NCBI GenBank assembly: GCA_047967505.1 | Contig: CM106538.1 | Reading direction: 5' to 3' (one strand) | Source of the DNA: Dipteris shenzhenensis | Lineage: Eukaryota; Polypodiophyta; Polypodiopsida; Gleicheniales | Length of the DNA stretch: 64,000 nt | Part shown: in pieces, positions 33,086 to 44,673 of the stretch | Layout of the letters: each line of letters begins with the position of its first letter | Position numbering within the stretch: position 1 is the first letter of the stretch | The notes under the pieces: model-generated | Database searches by the model: none | What the model saw: only the letters and a program-made list of their open reading frames with translations | What the model was told of the DNA's origin: nothing | Translations under genes and position numbers: made by a program

Positions 33086-33391
33086 TCAAATCGTATCCAG
33101 AAATTCAGCAACGCTAGGACGTATGGATTCATTTGACGTTGCTTGCAGTCTTATGTGCACTACGAACAATCGAGGTGCATTACAGACCTGCCGCGTCTGT
33201 TCCTCAAAAAAAGGCCGCAGCAGAATTTCTTCTCGACGCTGCTTGGGAGTAAGCTCGTGAAAATGACTTGATGCAGGCCTCCAAGGAATCAGTCCCCGCT
33301 GATCCATCCCTGGCGTCGGAGGTCTCAGGTTGACGGGGATTGCAAGACCGTTTGAAGGGGAAATAGTTGACGGGGAATATCAATGATTTCT
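33086..33391 (-). CDS. Unrecognised open frame, possible host exon relic
   Basis: A minus-strand frame open from about 33391 to a TGA at 33088-33086, with an internal ATG at 33307 (MDQRGLIPWRPASSHFHELT). It reads like protein (PSNGLAIPVNLRPPTPG upstream of the Met; PKQRREEILLRPFFEEQTRQ downstream). A cag/gtctgt sequence right after EEQTRQ (about 33187) could be a splice donor. I do not recognise the protein, and no neighbouring exon can be shown. It may be chance. Confidence 0.17.
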
Positions 33392-33789
33392 ATTTGTTTG
33401 GGGCCTTTTTAGAATTTGAATACGTGCAATTTTGGTTGGATCTTATTGGTCCAAAAATGATTATTTCTCGGTAAATTCTTTTTCGAAACCATGCACCTCA
33501 AGGAAGCATTTACTTTCTCTACATGCGCTTCGAATTTACTCCTTCGTTGATGGATGCTTTCCTTCAACCAGTCCGTCCTACCTTGGCAATCACGTATGTG
33601 AACCTCAGACAATGGATGTCCAAAAGAGGGGGGGATGTGAAGCTAAGCAAAATGCAAAAGCATCTTTCCCAAAGTGCATGGATATTCTCCTTGCTCATAT
33701 CGAGCCTCTACATATTGGAGTTGTAGCACTGAAGATTCAATCCTACCATTAGACGTACGCCCTCACTTAGCCTCCCCGTCTTCGCCTTA
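33392..33789. other. Unassigned sequence
   Basis: About 400 bp with overlapping short plus-strand frames and no recognisable motif; it lies between the possible exon relic and the 3' side of LINE C. Confidence 0.3.
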
Positions 33790-35999
33790 CCTATGTTTCC
33801 TCCATCTATATTCTAGATGAGTCACTCATTGCTTGACATCCCTGCTTACTTCTTGCTCTAGTTTGGCTAGCCGGTTAACTGACAGCTCACTGACAGCTTA
33901 TTGGAAATGGCATTAGTAGTGACCTTGATGGTTGTGTTTAGAACGTTGTTTGTCATCATTGAAGCTCATAAGTGGCGCTCTAAGAGTGAAACATAAACAT
34001 CGTAGCCTTACGGCTTATCTTTCTACCTTGGCACGCCCTAGCTAAAGTGACAATCTCATTTATATGATTCTCAACTTATGGGCACGTCCAAAGGACATGC
34101 TAGTAAGGTGCAACCTATTACTTACATTAATTTTCCATCAAAGTTGTGTAATGCAGAGAGAACGCTCTAGTTTCATATGGAGCTCGAGTAAGATGAGAAA
34201 TAATAAGTCCTTCCTGTTGGCAAGGAAGCACCGTCAATTGATCACACTGGTTGGGAAAACACGCGTCATAAGGTTATAGTGGGACTGAACAGCTCATGTT
34301 CTTTTGAAATTTTTTATTTCACAATGTTTTAAGTAGATTCTAGCAGTGGCTTTAGAGGAAACATATCGATCTGATGCAATACTTGGCCATTAATAGAGAC
34401 CATGGGAGGCAACTGGCAGCAGCCGATTGTAGCCAATTGATAGTGTGAAAACTTGGTGCATCTTCACTAACACAAGCGCTTTGAGGTTACTCAATGACAA
34501 CCATTCACGTCCGCAACTCTTGAGCAAATTCAAATCAATTTACTTTGTCCCTTCAATTCGGCTTTACATCTTGCAGGTTCATGTAAATGCATTTCATTCT
34601 TTTGTCTCTCTATTGATGATGTTTCTGGCGTGCAAGCACTAATAGGCATGCCTGAAGTGAAGGTTGGTACTATGGTGTGGGGATACTTCTCAGCATAGCT
34701 ATTGTGTTGTGTGTTGGCAATCAATGACTACATGCAATCCCTCCAGTTCCAAACCTTAGAGAAAGAAAGAAAGAATATGATGTCCAAGTGGTTCACGACA
34801 GTCCTCAAATGACTGTTTTTATTTATGATATTTGTTGTGGGAGATGTAGTGTATCTTCGACAAGAGATCAAGTGCCCTACTAAAGCCATTTTTACTCTTG
34901 GCTATTCTTTGTCTATTGACTAGTCTAGTTTGACAGGTTAGAGTGATCATGTGTATCCATAGCAGACAAAAGGGGTTCACCTCTAACCACCTTTCGAGGC
35001 GTGCTCTAATTGGAAGCTAGTTCTATAGAGATTTCCATAATATGAATTTTGCCTTCCCCACTTGGCATGACTTCCAAATCATTTTGAAACCTTTTCTTCC
35101 ACCAAGTGTGTCCCCTTGTCATATTCCATTTGGTGTCAATGGAAGTAAACGAAGAGCCTTATACTAACAGGTACCTATACAAAGTTCTAGTCGTGGCCCT
35201 ACTTAGCATCTCTATATCTCCCACTCTCAATTTGGATTATCGCTTCTGGAACAGCTTCATCAACCCTGCATTGATGCCTTTAGTAAGGGGCCCTCTAAGG
35301 ACTTAAGCATTCGCCATATCCACCAAATCCTCCTTGATCACATTCTAGAACTACAAATACAATTCAATTGTCGACCTGTTGGGCCTTGGGGACTTCTCCA
35401 ACTCCATACAATTGAGAGCCTCCCATAGCTTTCGATTGAAGAAAAGCCTATCTAGTCCCCCATTTGACTTCTAGTGACTCTACAATCTACTACGTCTATA
35501 AGCTCTTGCATTTTCTTTGACCGGGGGCTTCCACCACTGCTTATTCACCACCAATAATGCCCCCCAATACCTTTTATATACGTTGGCAACATGCCAAATT
35601 TTTTTCACCAAATGCCCAACTTTATCCATTAGTCTATTAATAATCTCCCTACTACATCTATTCACTCTCATAGGGCACTTGTTACATCTATAACCTCTTG
35701 CATTTTCTTTGACCAAGCTTCATCCACCGCCACTTATTCACCAACAATTCCCCTTGAATCCTTTCGAAACACGTTGGCAATATGTCAAAATCATATCACT
35801 AGGTAGCATAACTTTATCCATCAATCAGTTTGTCGATCATCTCCCTAATGTGCTTTCACTCCATCGACTAAAAAAAGACATGGGAAGGGTGAGTCTCCTA
35901 CAGCTAGCCACAGGCACCTCACTCGTCTCCCTTGCACAATTTCAGCACGATCAATAAGGTACTAGTGACTCCTCCCCACGTCTCATACACCATGGCAAA
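33790..35999 (-). mobile_element. LINE family C, 3' part (RT fingers and beyond), degenerate
   Basis: Minus strand. Between about 35480 and 35200 it reads LWEALNCMELEKSPRPNRST and KGINAGLMKLFQKR-S-KLRVGDIEMLSRAT, which corresponds to the N-terminal part of plant L1-type RT (x-x-KSPGPNG-x, then INxGLIxLIPK...IGDWRPIxLLN). The C-ward part to about 33790 is unrecognisable in detail and is included because no other element intervenes. The right boundary is the insertion site of Copia-1: the same LINE continues at 41970 on the other side. The frame is broken by many stops. Confidence 0.55.
35496..35870 (-). repeat. 192-bp (64-codon) tandem duplication inside LINE C
   Basis: Two diverged tandem units start at 35496 and 35688 (ctataagctcttgcattttc and ctataacctcttgcattttc), period 192 bp. 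Read on the minus strand both encode a similar 64-residue module (REIINRLMDKVGHLVKK... and REII-LIDKV...; both end near VKENARxYRxxxx). The period is a multiple of three. Confidence 0.7.
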
Positions 36000-36004
36000 A
36001 TCTC
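36000..36004 (+). repeat. Target-site duplication of Copia-1 (left)
   Basis: atctc, identical to 41965-41969 directly after the 3' LTR; 5 bp is the normal TSD length for Ty1/copia integrase. Confidence 0.9.
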
Positions 36005-36174
36005 TGTGGGGGTTAAAGGTCACTGTGCCTTAACCCCAGTTATGTACAATACTCAAACACATATATAAATGAATGAAAAAGAAGATTAGGGTGGTTCTGC
36101 ACCCACCAAACTTGTGTGGCTCTTTGTCTCTCTCTCTCCTTCTTCCATTCTTGCTTCCGTTGAGAGCACTCTCA
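36005..36174 (+). promoter_or_regulatory. Copia-1 5' LTR (promoter)
   Basis: 170 bp, TG...CA. A TATA box tatataaa is at 36062-36069. The first 33 bases contain an inverted repeat (ggggttaa...ttaacccc, 36008-36037) that could fold or bind a dimer. The end is a (ct)n-rich stretch followed by gagagcactctca, itself a small inverted repeat. Such short LTRs are at the low end for copia. Confidence 0.92.
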
Positions 36175-36176
36175 AC

Positions 36177-36188
36177 TGGTATCAGAGC
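36177..36188 (+). other. Copia-1 primer-binding site
   Basis: tggtatcagagc, two bases after the 5' LTR; complementary to initiator Met tRNA and identical to the other four PBSs in the window. Confidence 0.93.
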
Positions 36189-37612
36189 CCGGGTGATCTA
36201 GCTGAGCGTGCGTGAATGCTTGGAAGCTCAGCAGCTCTGTGGGAGGAAGGAGAAGCTCTGTGGGAAGCTTTGTGGGTGACTTTACTTGCATCCGAGTGTG
36301 CAGAGACTTTGGAGAAACCTTTGGAAAAGTCACTTTGGCTTTGCGAAGTGGTTTTGAGAGCCTGTTAAGAGCTTTCAAAGAAAAAGTCGTTTTTTGAGCT
36401 TTTCCCTGTTCCGTTCGATGACAGAGACTCCGTATTGACTTGTAGAGGCAACTATTGCTTGCTTTTGGTGTCCACATTACTTCAGGAGCCTGGAAACACC
36501 TTTATTCTTGAATCCGGGATCATTTCAGTGGATTTCTGACTCACAGTGTCAGTTTCTGCGTTTTTTGCCCGGGTGTTGGAACTCAAGTTTGGAGCAACCA
36601 TTTGCAGATCTGTCAGTTCCGGTGGACTCAGGAGGTCCTAAAACTTCTATGTTGCTCATCATTCGCACTCCGGTGGAGTTTACAGATAGCTCTGTTTCCA
36701 AAAACGTTTTTCAGTCCGTGTGTTGGACCCAGTGATTGAGGCCACGGTTTCCAAAACCGTCTGTCCCATTGCGTTCCGGACGCCCAAAAACCCCTACCTA
36801 TCAGTTCTTGCGCGATTTGGTGGAGGATTTTCAGAGTTATAGATCTCTGTGTATTCGATTTCGTCTCTCTGTTATGCATTTTTCATACTAAGGTTTTGAA
36901 ACCTTAGATTTATGCCACATGGCAGTGGATAAGTGTTGACTCCCATTTCTCACTCATCGGTTGGGATTTTGGAGTTCTGGCAGAAGAGAGATATTTGCAG
37001 ATTTTCTTGCTGAGTCCAATTATGCGATGGCGCCCATGTTTTGAAGCATCTCAGGTCCTATTTTCAGTAGCGCTCATTACCGTGGGACTATGATTTCTTG
37101 AGCATACCTTATGCAGATCACTCTGGTTGCAGTTTGAGCAGTGTGCACTCATTCGTGGTATGCATTGGGTTGCAGTGGATGATTTATAGGCCATTTGGAT
37201 GCATTGCGGTCCTTGTTGGATGCGCTGATAGGCCCAAATTGCCTTGTGGGATGCTATTTTTATGGACGCTTTGCACATGGATGCTATTTTATGCTGAGGG
37301 ACAGCTTTGACACATTGCAGGTGATGCACTGATAGTGTTATGCTCTCTTGGATGAGACATTATTGATGCATATGCAGTGGACAGTGTTTATGCTTGAGTC
37401 ATTTGGCACTTATTGGCATTTTCTTTTGGGCCAGATTTGCTCATATGGATGCATAGTATATGCACATGAGTCAGATGCATCGTTTGATGCTTTGAGCTTT
37501 GAATTTTGGTGATATTTCACTCTATTGTGGCATACACATTTGGGTGCACCTAGTATTTGGTGTGATTCTCTCTTGCAGGCACTAGCATTTGGGATTTTGC
37601 TTTATTTGCATT
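36189..37612 (+). other. Copia-1 long untranslated leader
   Basis: 1424 bp lie between the PBS and the gag ATG (37613). No conserved protein motif is found here. The sequence is rich in gcattt/tgcatt and tggatgca words, similar in flavour to the leader of Copia-2 (3244-3727). It may hold packaging or translation signals. Its last bases before gag, ctcttgcaggcactagc, resemble a splice acceptor, so a leader intron joining gag closer to the cap is possible but unproven. Confidence 0.6.
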
Positions 37613-40600
37613 ATGGCATCCTCTTCCATGTCTGAAAAGGAGTTTTTCAGCATTAAAAAGTTTGATGGGACAAACTTTTCTTTGTGGAAAGAACAAATAA
37701 GGGATGTGCTTATTCAAAAGAAGCAGATTAAACCCTTGGCAGGGATTGAAGCTAAGCCTGCAAATATGTCTGAGGATGATTGGAATGAGTTGGATGCATT
37801 AGCAAAGTCTACTATTAGACTTCATCTTGCAGAGTCAGTTTATTTCACAGTAGTAAATGAGCAGACTACGGAAGATTTGTGGAAGAAACTGTGTGCCACT
37901 TATGAGAAGGAAACTGCCTCTAATAAAGTTTACCTCATGAAGAGGTTGTTTGAGCTGCAGATGAAGGAAGGGGTCTCCATTGCTTCTCACTTGAATGAAT
38001 TCAATATTATTTTCAGCCAGCTTCAGGCTCAGAAAATAAATTTTGATGCGGAGACTAAGGCAATATTTCTCTTATGTTCATTGCCATCCTCATGGGATAC
38101 CTTCCGTACAGCTGTCAGTAACTCTGCACCTAGTGGAGTACTGAAATTTGATGATGTTGTGGGTAGCTTGTTGGCCGAGGAGATTAGACGGAAGTCTATG
38201 GATGGCAACAAGCAGGATGCAGCCTTAAATGTGCAAAGGGGCAGATCACAGTTCAGGGGGAAGTCCCAAGAAAGAGGGAAGTCTCGTAGTAAATCCAGGG
38301 CACGGAACATTGAGTGTTACCATTGTGGCAAGAAGGGCCATATGAAAAAGGATTGCTACAAGCTGAAAAGAGAGCAAAAGGATAAGAAAAAGAATGCAAA
38401 TTGGGGTGCAAATCAAAAGGAAGAGAGTCCAAGGGAGGACAAAGGAAAAGTGAAGATCGAGGAGATCAATGCAGTCACACATGATAGGGACAATGATGTT
38501 CTCTTCATGTCTACTTTATCTGCAGAGTTGCTTACCACTTCAGATGATGCATATTCCCAGGATTGGATTTTGGATTCTGGTGCTTCATTCCATGTTACTC
38601 CCCATAGGGAATGGTTCTCCACTTATGACAGTGGAAAGACAGGTTGTGTGCATCTTGGAAATGACTATGCATGTGACATAGTGGGAGCAGGTGACATAAA
38701 GTTTTCTTTTGCAAATGGGTCTGCATTTGTTTTGAAACATGTGAGACATGTGCCTAAGCTGACCAAGAGTCTTATTTCAGTGGGTCAGCTAGATGATGCT
38801 GGTTTTCACACCACTTTTGGCTTTCAGAGTTGGAAAATTCAAAAGGGCTCTATGCTTTTGGCTAGGGGTGCCAAGTGTGGGACTTTGTATCCCTTACATG
38901 TATCAGGGGTATTTGATCATGTTGTTGCAATAACCGAGCAGCCAAGCACTTCTTTGTGGCATTGCAGGTTGGGGCACATGAGCCAGAATGGAATGAAACT
39001 CTTATGCCGTTTGGGTTATGTACCGCATTTGAGTTTCTCTGATTTTGAATTTTGTGAGCATTGTCTCTATGGAAAGCAGACTAAATCAGCCCATAAAAGA
39101 AGGGGAAAGAAAGAGTTTGAAAAGCTTGATTTGGTGCATTCAGACGTATGTGGTCCCATGCCTACACGGTCATTAGGCGGGGCTGAATACTATGTGACAT
39201 TCATTGATGATGCAACTAGGAAAGTGTGGGCTTATGCTATAGCTCGAAAGAGTGATGTGTTCCAGGTATTTCAGAAATGGCTGGCCTTGGTTGAGAATCA
39301 GTTAGGTAGAACGCTTAAATGCCTACGGACTGACAATGGTGGAGAGTATCTCTCTCATGACTTTCAGCATTTCTGTGATACACGTGGGATTAAGAGGGAG
39401 CTCACATCCCCTCGTACTCCAGAGCAAAATCCAGTTGCAGAAAAGATGAACCGTACCATTCAAGAAAGGTTGCAATGCATGCTTTCCAATGCAAGTCTTT
39501 CTGGTGGTTTTTGGGCTGAGGCAATGAAGACTGCAGTGCATGTGATCAATAGATCACCTAGTAAGAGTTTGGATGGTGGTATTCCTGAAGAGGCATGGAG
39601 TGGAAAGAAGCCCTCTTACTCTCATTTGCGTATATTTGGGTGTGAGGCATATGCACATGTGCCAAAAGAGCTTCGAAAGAAGCTAGATCCTAAGTCTAGG
39701 AAATGCATCTTTCTGGGTTATGGTGAAAGTGGAGAGATGGGCTATCGTCTCTGGGATCCAGAAGCAAAGAAGATCATACGCAGCCATGATGTGGTCTTCA
39801 ATGAGAAGAAGATGCATAAGGCACCCATGAGGGATGTGGAAATGAGGAGAATCACTTTCCAGGATGTGAATCCACCTGCATATGTTGATAGGCAGCAAGC
39901 TGTCCATGCACCAAATGTGCAAGAAATGGTACAACCAAGTACTCCCACAGGTATACAATCAAGGGTAGATGATGGATCATCTATTGGTGGAAATGATGAG
40001 CCAAATGTGGCTGATATGCAAGTGGGACAGCAAGCTGAAATGCCCTTGAGAAGATCATCTAGAGAGTCTAGACCGCCTGATAGGTTTGTTCCAGGGGTAG
40101 ACTATGTGATGCTTACTGATTGCGGGGAGCCTTCTTGCTATAGAGAGGCTATGATGCGTGAGGATCAACGCAAGTGGGAGTATGCTATGCAATCAGAGAT
40201 GAGTTCACTTATGAAGAATAAGACTTGGGACTTGGTTTCTTTGCCACGTGGAAAGAAAGCATTGCCATGTAAATGGGTCTACAAAATGAAGGTCACAGGT
40301 GATGATGTGCCTAGGTACAAGGCCCGTTTGGTTGCTAAAGGGTTCAAGCAAGAGAAGGGTGTGGACTTTGATGAGATATTCTCTCCGGTTGTGAAGATGA
40401 CCACACTTAGATGCATGCTTGGACTAGTGGCATTAGAGGATATGGAACTTATGCAGATGGATGTCAAGACAGCTTTCTTGCATGGGGATTTGCATGAGGA
40501 AATTTACATGGTGCAGCCGGAAGGCTTTGAAGAAAAGGGCAAAGAGCATTTAGTTTGCAAGCTGAAGAAGAGTCTCTATGGTCTTAAGCAAGCACCTAGA

Positions 40601-41741
40601 GAATGGTATCAGAAGTTTGATGCTTTCATTCGGTCCCAGGGTTTTAGAAGGAGTGAAATTGATCACTGCCTCTACACTAAAAGAGCTAAGGATAGTAGCC
40701 TGATAATCTTGGCACTATATGTGGATGATATGCTATTGGCTAGCAAGAATACTTATGAGCTAGATCCATGAGTGGAAAAAGAACCTACTTCGACCATTCA
40801 TTGCCACAGGGGAAGTATCAGTTTGTGATGTAGACTCGAGCCAAGTTGCATGAGGCCTTTGATATGAAGGATTTGGGACTTGCAGGTCATATTCTTGGTA
40901 TGCGCATCACGCGTGATCGGAGTAGGAAACTCCTTTGGCTTTCACAAAAAGAGTATGTTACAAAAGTATTGCAACGTTTCAATATGGAGGGGGGGAAGGC
41001 AGTGAGTACTCCATTGCCTCCATATGTGAAACTGAGTCATACAGATAGTCCCAAATCAGATGAGGAAAGGGCCATGATGGCCAAGGTTCCTTATGCATCA
41101 GCGGTTGGGAGTCTCATGTATGCTATGATAGCTACTAGACCAGACATTGCATTTGCAGTGGGAGTTGTTAGCCGGTATATGGCTAATCCAGGAAAGAGGC
41201 ATTGGGAGGCAGTTAAGTGCATCATGAGGTACATGAAGGGTACCAAGGAGATGTGCATTTGTTTGGTAAAGGAGACATGCGTGTACTTGGGTACACAGAT
41301 TCAGACTATGCAGGGCATGTGGATAGTAGGAGATCCACTTCTGGTTATGTGTTCACCTTTGCAGGTGGTGCAGTGTCGTGGATGTCTCGTGCACAGAAGT
41401 GCGTTGCTTTGTCTACCACAGAGGCTGAGTATGTTGCAGCCACAGAGGGTTGCAAGGAGGCTATATGGCTTGATCGGCTAGTGGGAGATTTGGGGATTCA
41501 TACAGGTGTACCGACATTGCATAGTGATTCCATGAGTGCTATTCAGCTAGCACGGAATCCGGTCTTTCATGCAAAGACCAAACACATTGAGGTCAGGTAT
41601 CATTTCATCAGGGAGGTACTTGAGGACAAGCGCATAGAGCTTGTCAAGGTTCATACAGATGATAACCCTGCAGATATGCTGACGAAGAGTCTACCTAGTC
41701 AGCGGTTTGAGTATTGTCGTGTATTGATGGGCATTGGATAG
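37613..41741 (+). pseudogene. Copia-1 gag-pol polyprotein (two frame lesions)
   Basis: ATG 37613 (MASSSMSEKEFF) is preferred over the longer open frame, which has no ATG. Numbering from the frame start at 37589: UBN2-type gag about 20-230; CCHC knuckle 243-256 (CYHCGKKGHMKKDC); protease DSGAS 329-333; pre-integrase HxxxxH/CxxC about 458-495; integrase D519, D582, E618 (D-x35-E); RT with MDVKTAFLHG and YVDD 1044-1047. After 40765 a 71-bp insertion (40766-40836) shifts the frame. RT then resumes (LHEAFDMKDLGLAGHILG). A missing T near 41260 shifts it again. RNase H follows (YTDSDYAG, STTEAEYVA, HSDS) to TAG 41739-41741. All catalytic residues inspected are present. Confidence 0.92.
40766..40836 (+). 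other. 71-bp insertion in the Copia-1 RT domain
   Basis: Removing these bases joins tagat directly to cgagccaag and restores YELD-RAK-LHEAFDMKDLG, the expected copia RT text. The insert begins ccatgagtgg and ends gtagact, lacks GT...AG ends and has no relation to the surrounding domain. The flanks tagat/tagact hint at microhomology-mediated filler DNA. Confidence 0.75.
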
Positions 41742-41762
41742 TATGCTCACTAGTTATTCTCC

Positions 41763-41794
41763 CTTAAAGGCACATTGTCCTTTAAGTGGGAGGT
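41763..41794 (+). other. Copia-1 hairpin and polypurine tract before the 3' LTR
   Basis: A perfect 8-bp inverted repeat cttaaagg/cctttaag (41763-41770, 41779-41786) directly precedes the purine-rich aagtgggaggt (41784-41794) that touches the 3' LTR and would prime plus-strand DNA. Confidence 0.7.
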
Positions 41795-41964
41795 TGTGGG
41801 GGTTAAAGGTCACTGTGCCTTAACCCCAGTTATGTACAATACTCAAACACATATATAAATGAATGAAAAAGAAGATTAGGGTGGTTCTGCACCCACCAAA
41901 CTTGTGTGGCTCTCTGTCTCTCTCTCTCCTTCTTCCATTCTTGCTTCCGTTGAGAGCACTCTCA
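41795..41964 (+). repeat. Copia-1 3' LTR
   Basis: 170 bp, identical to 36005-36174 except C for T at 41914. It would supply the polyadenylation region. The right TSD atctc follows at 41965-41969. Confidence 0.95.
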
Positions 41965-41969
41965 ATCTC

Positions 41970-43300
41970 CCCTTTTATTATGTGATTGATCTCATCAACC
42001 CTCTTAGAACTATTCCAATCGTGCCACCCTAACATCCATCTCGACCTAGACAACTTGTCTTTTAAGAGAGATCAACACCCACTTTGCTTAGTGGACACAT
42101 TCGGGGCATAAATACATAGAACACTAAGCAAATAGCCAGAGTAAGATACTTCCATAGCCAAAAATTGTCCCTTGCTATCACATAGCAGCTCCCTACCACT
42201 AACAGGGCTCTTTACTACTAACATGGCATAGCCACCCCTCCCTCTAAGAGTACCGTTAGCCCACACTTGGTATTCCAAATTCCTCATCATTTTGATTTAA
42301 CAAAAGCATCTCCTTTCCAATATTTAAACTCTTGTAACAACATAGTCCCCATACTATATATATACACACATCCTTTTGCTTAACTTGGTCATTACAACCT
42401 CTCAAGTTCCATGACAGAATCATCGCATAGTGTTGACCAAACTTACTCGCCTCCCCCCGCCCCTCCCCCCCAACTCCATGATCCATTTTTCAGATTCAGA
42501 GCAACACATCCTTGATTCTTTTAGAAGTTACTCTAGAGGGTGGAGGTTCATTAGGTACTTCCACCTCTCAAAGGCGCATCTTTGATGGCTGCTTGCTTTT
42601 TGGAGCTCTTTTTTCGAGATTTGCACCATAAGGCAACACTTCATCAAAGGTTGCTATCATGAGGGGGGATCGAAGCCAAGACGCCTTTAGAATCATTGCC
42701 CCATGGAGGGCAGCAAGTGACTCCATCATAACTACAAGAGCCCTCCACACCACTATGATGAAAACCCAATCCTTTCTAACTACTGCTTGGTTCACCCCCC
42801 CCACCTGCTTCCATGGCCACTACTTTCCTTTCTTCACAACCAACTTCTATCCATCGTCTTTAGATGGATCAGAGTTGGTGCCCTCTAAGACTAGACCTCC
42901 AACCATCGTATCAGACCATCGGGGCCAACTCTTCCATGTGTTGTTGAGGATCCACCCTAGTAGCCTCCTAAGGAAGTCCATGCCAAGACTTCCCTTCAAC
43001 CTGTAGCTCCTTTTGCACCTTCGAAGGGTAGATGTAGGCATAGTGACCTCGCTCTTTGCACACAAATTAGACATTTGGAACAACCCCAAAACAAACTTGT
43101 TGCGTGTGGACCAAGCCATCAACAATCTTATCCTAAGCTTGATCCTATGCAAATTCTTAGCCCCAAAGTGAGCCCTTGCCAAAGGATTGATGAGGAGCAA
43201 CTTCCCGTGCCAAACACTCCAGGGCATCTCCCAACCAAAGTGGCAAATTTGGGAAATCAACCCAAACAAGACATTCATGGTTCAAAATTCAACACCACTA
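41970..43300 (-). mobile_element. LINE family C, 5' part (ORF1 end and endonuclease)
   Basis: Minus strand. ORF1: DUF4283-type end WVDFPNLPLWLGDALECLA (about 43270-43200), then a CCHC knuckle remnant near 43070-43020 (FVCKERGHYAYIYP, with the first Cys now a stop and the last now Tyr). ORF2 starts at ATG 42423 (MILSWNLRGCNDQVKQK), a typical plant LINE endonuclease start; GGYAMLVVKSP and YLLSVLCIYAPN follow at 42240-42090. The remainder continues at 35999 beyond Copia-1. Frames are broken, so it is inactive. Confidence 0.7.
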
Positions 43301-44047
43301 ACGAGGGGCTTCACTGGATAACCCAATAGCCCCAAGAAAAACAAATGAACAACCAACAAGCTAGTCTTCAAAGCACTCATGATAGACCATGCAAGAGAAA
43401 AGACGATTTGCCAAGGAATTTAGCCTCGTACCCATTCGAGGGAACTTCACATTCGTGTTCAAGGAGGAGGTACGTATCCATTACTACTTTTGGCGGTTCA
43501 ACTACCAACCTCCCTATCTACTGTATCGTCATGGCCTCACCTACCTTCACAGTCCATCTGCTTACATTGCGCCCCCTCTTCGTAGCTTTCACCACCACCA
43601 CTGTCTAGTTTTGCATAGTCGTCGTGCTCCTCTCTGCCGTCTCACTCCTTTTGCTTACTCTTTTGGCTTGCACTCAAATATGCAAGTGGGTATCAACTCC
43701 GCAGCAATGCAACATCACACGTAACTCCGCAACAATGCAACATCACACGTCCCTGCGGTATTGGCTTCGACGACCAATTTGCCACCTCTGTTTTGTTTGT
43801 GCTCCAAGTACTCATCTCCCCGAACAAGAGCGAACCTAGCCTTACGTGCTTGCTCGTCCAGCATCAATAGATTTGTTTCCCAAGTCTCTGCTAGCTTTTC
43901 TTTTGCGGGCTTCGGGCTTCCTTGCTTGGCCACATAGTTGGCAGCTGTTCCTTTTACCTGATATGTAGCGCTTTCTACATAGCTTCATAGCTTTTGTCGA
44001 GCGGGTGGTTGACACTTGGATAGACTAAAATTTACAATTACTGTGTT
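43301..44047. other. Unassigned stretch with a 28-bp tandem repeat
   Basis: Two 28-bp units, 43695-43722 and 43723-43750 (aactccgcagcaatgcaaca...), differ at one base. A minus-strand frame from about 44000 to 43715 (TAANYVAKQGSPKPAKEKLA, NLLMLDEQARKARFALVRGD) is open and reads like protein but I do not recognise it. The left part may be further ORF1 of LINE C; the right edge is the 5' limit of LINE B3. Confidence 0.35.
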
Positions 44048-44617
44048 ATGTATGATTACTGTGAACATGGGAAGTGCCTTTATAAACTCAAATGGGGTTT
44101 ATTTGCAGGGGCCTGTTTTGAGTGCAAAAAGTTTGGACACATGGCTTCACAGTGTCCAATGAATCAACATAAAATGCCTCCTGCCACTTTGCTAGTTCAC
44201 ATGCCTACTAAAGATGCTCCTACTCTAGTTGCCAACAAAAATAAAAGCAGTAGACAGCCTTCTGGGAGTCAGGATAAAGGCAAAGCTCCAGTGGCTCCCA
44301 ATGGGAATCTCACTTCACATTCACCTCCTGCTATTCAATCCTCGACCAAAGGACAGCAACCTTCAATTGAAGGCTGGCAAAGTCCAAGAAAAGTTAAATC
44401 TGCTCGAAGAATTCCACCCCCCCGCACTTGGAATGGTGCATCTTCTAGCGGAAATACCCTAGAGATAAATATAGGAATTGGGATTACATGGGCTGTAGTA
44501 ATAGCCAGCAGAACACTCTTCCCTGAAGAAGAGGTTGTTGCTTTGCTGTCTACTTCTCACGCAGCTACTTCTTCTCAGGGGCGAGGCCTCGACTCTGAGA
44601 TAGAAATGCAAGGCTGA
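44048..44617 (+). pseudogene. LINE B3 ORF1 C-terminal part
   Basis: 189 open codons with an intact CCHC knuckle CFECKKFGHMASQC (44130-44171) matching B1 (CFTCHKFGHLASQC), followed by a Ser/Pro/Lys-rich tail. The N-terminal DUF4283-like part is missing, so the protein is a fragment. The ORF1 stop is followed by 56 bp before the ORF2 ATG, close to the 47 bp in B1. Confidence 0.7.
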
Positions 44618-44673
44618 CCTCATAAATTTTGTTGCTGTACATAGTTGTTACATTACTATAAATACCTGCATAT

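Larger units (their letters stand above)
36005..41964 (+). mobile_element. Copia-1: complete young Ty1/copia retrotransposon
   Basis: 5960 bp with both LTRs (170 bp each, one difference at 36124/41914), PBS 36177-36188, leader, gag-pol, purine tract next to the 3' LTR, and a 5-bp TSD (atctc). It interrupts the minus-strand LINE C. The single LTR difference implies a recent insertion, yet gag-pol already carries a 71-bp insertion and a one-base deletion, so this copy is probably a defective copy of an active family. Coding order is gag, CCHC, protease, integrase, RT, RNase H, as in all Ty1/copia. Confidence 0.95.

Noticed and set aside
36005-41964. Plant pararetrovirus or other integrated virus
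   Set aside because: Domain order with integrase before RT, LTRs, 5-bp TSD and no movement or coat protein identify a Ty1/copia retrotransposon.
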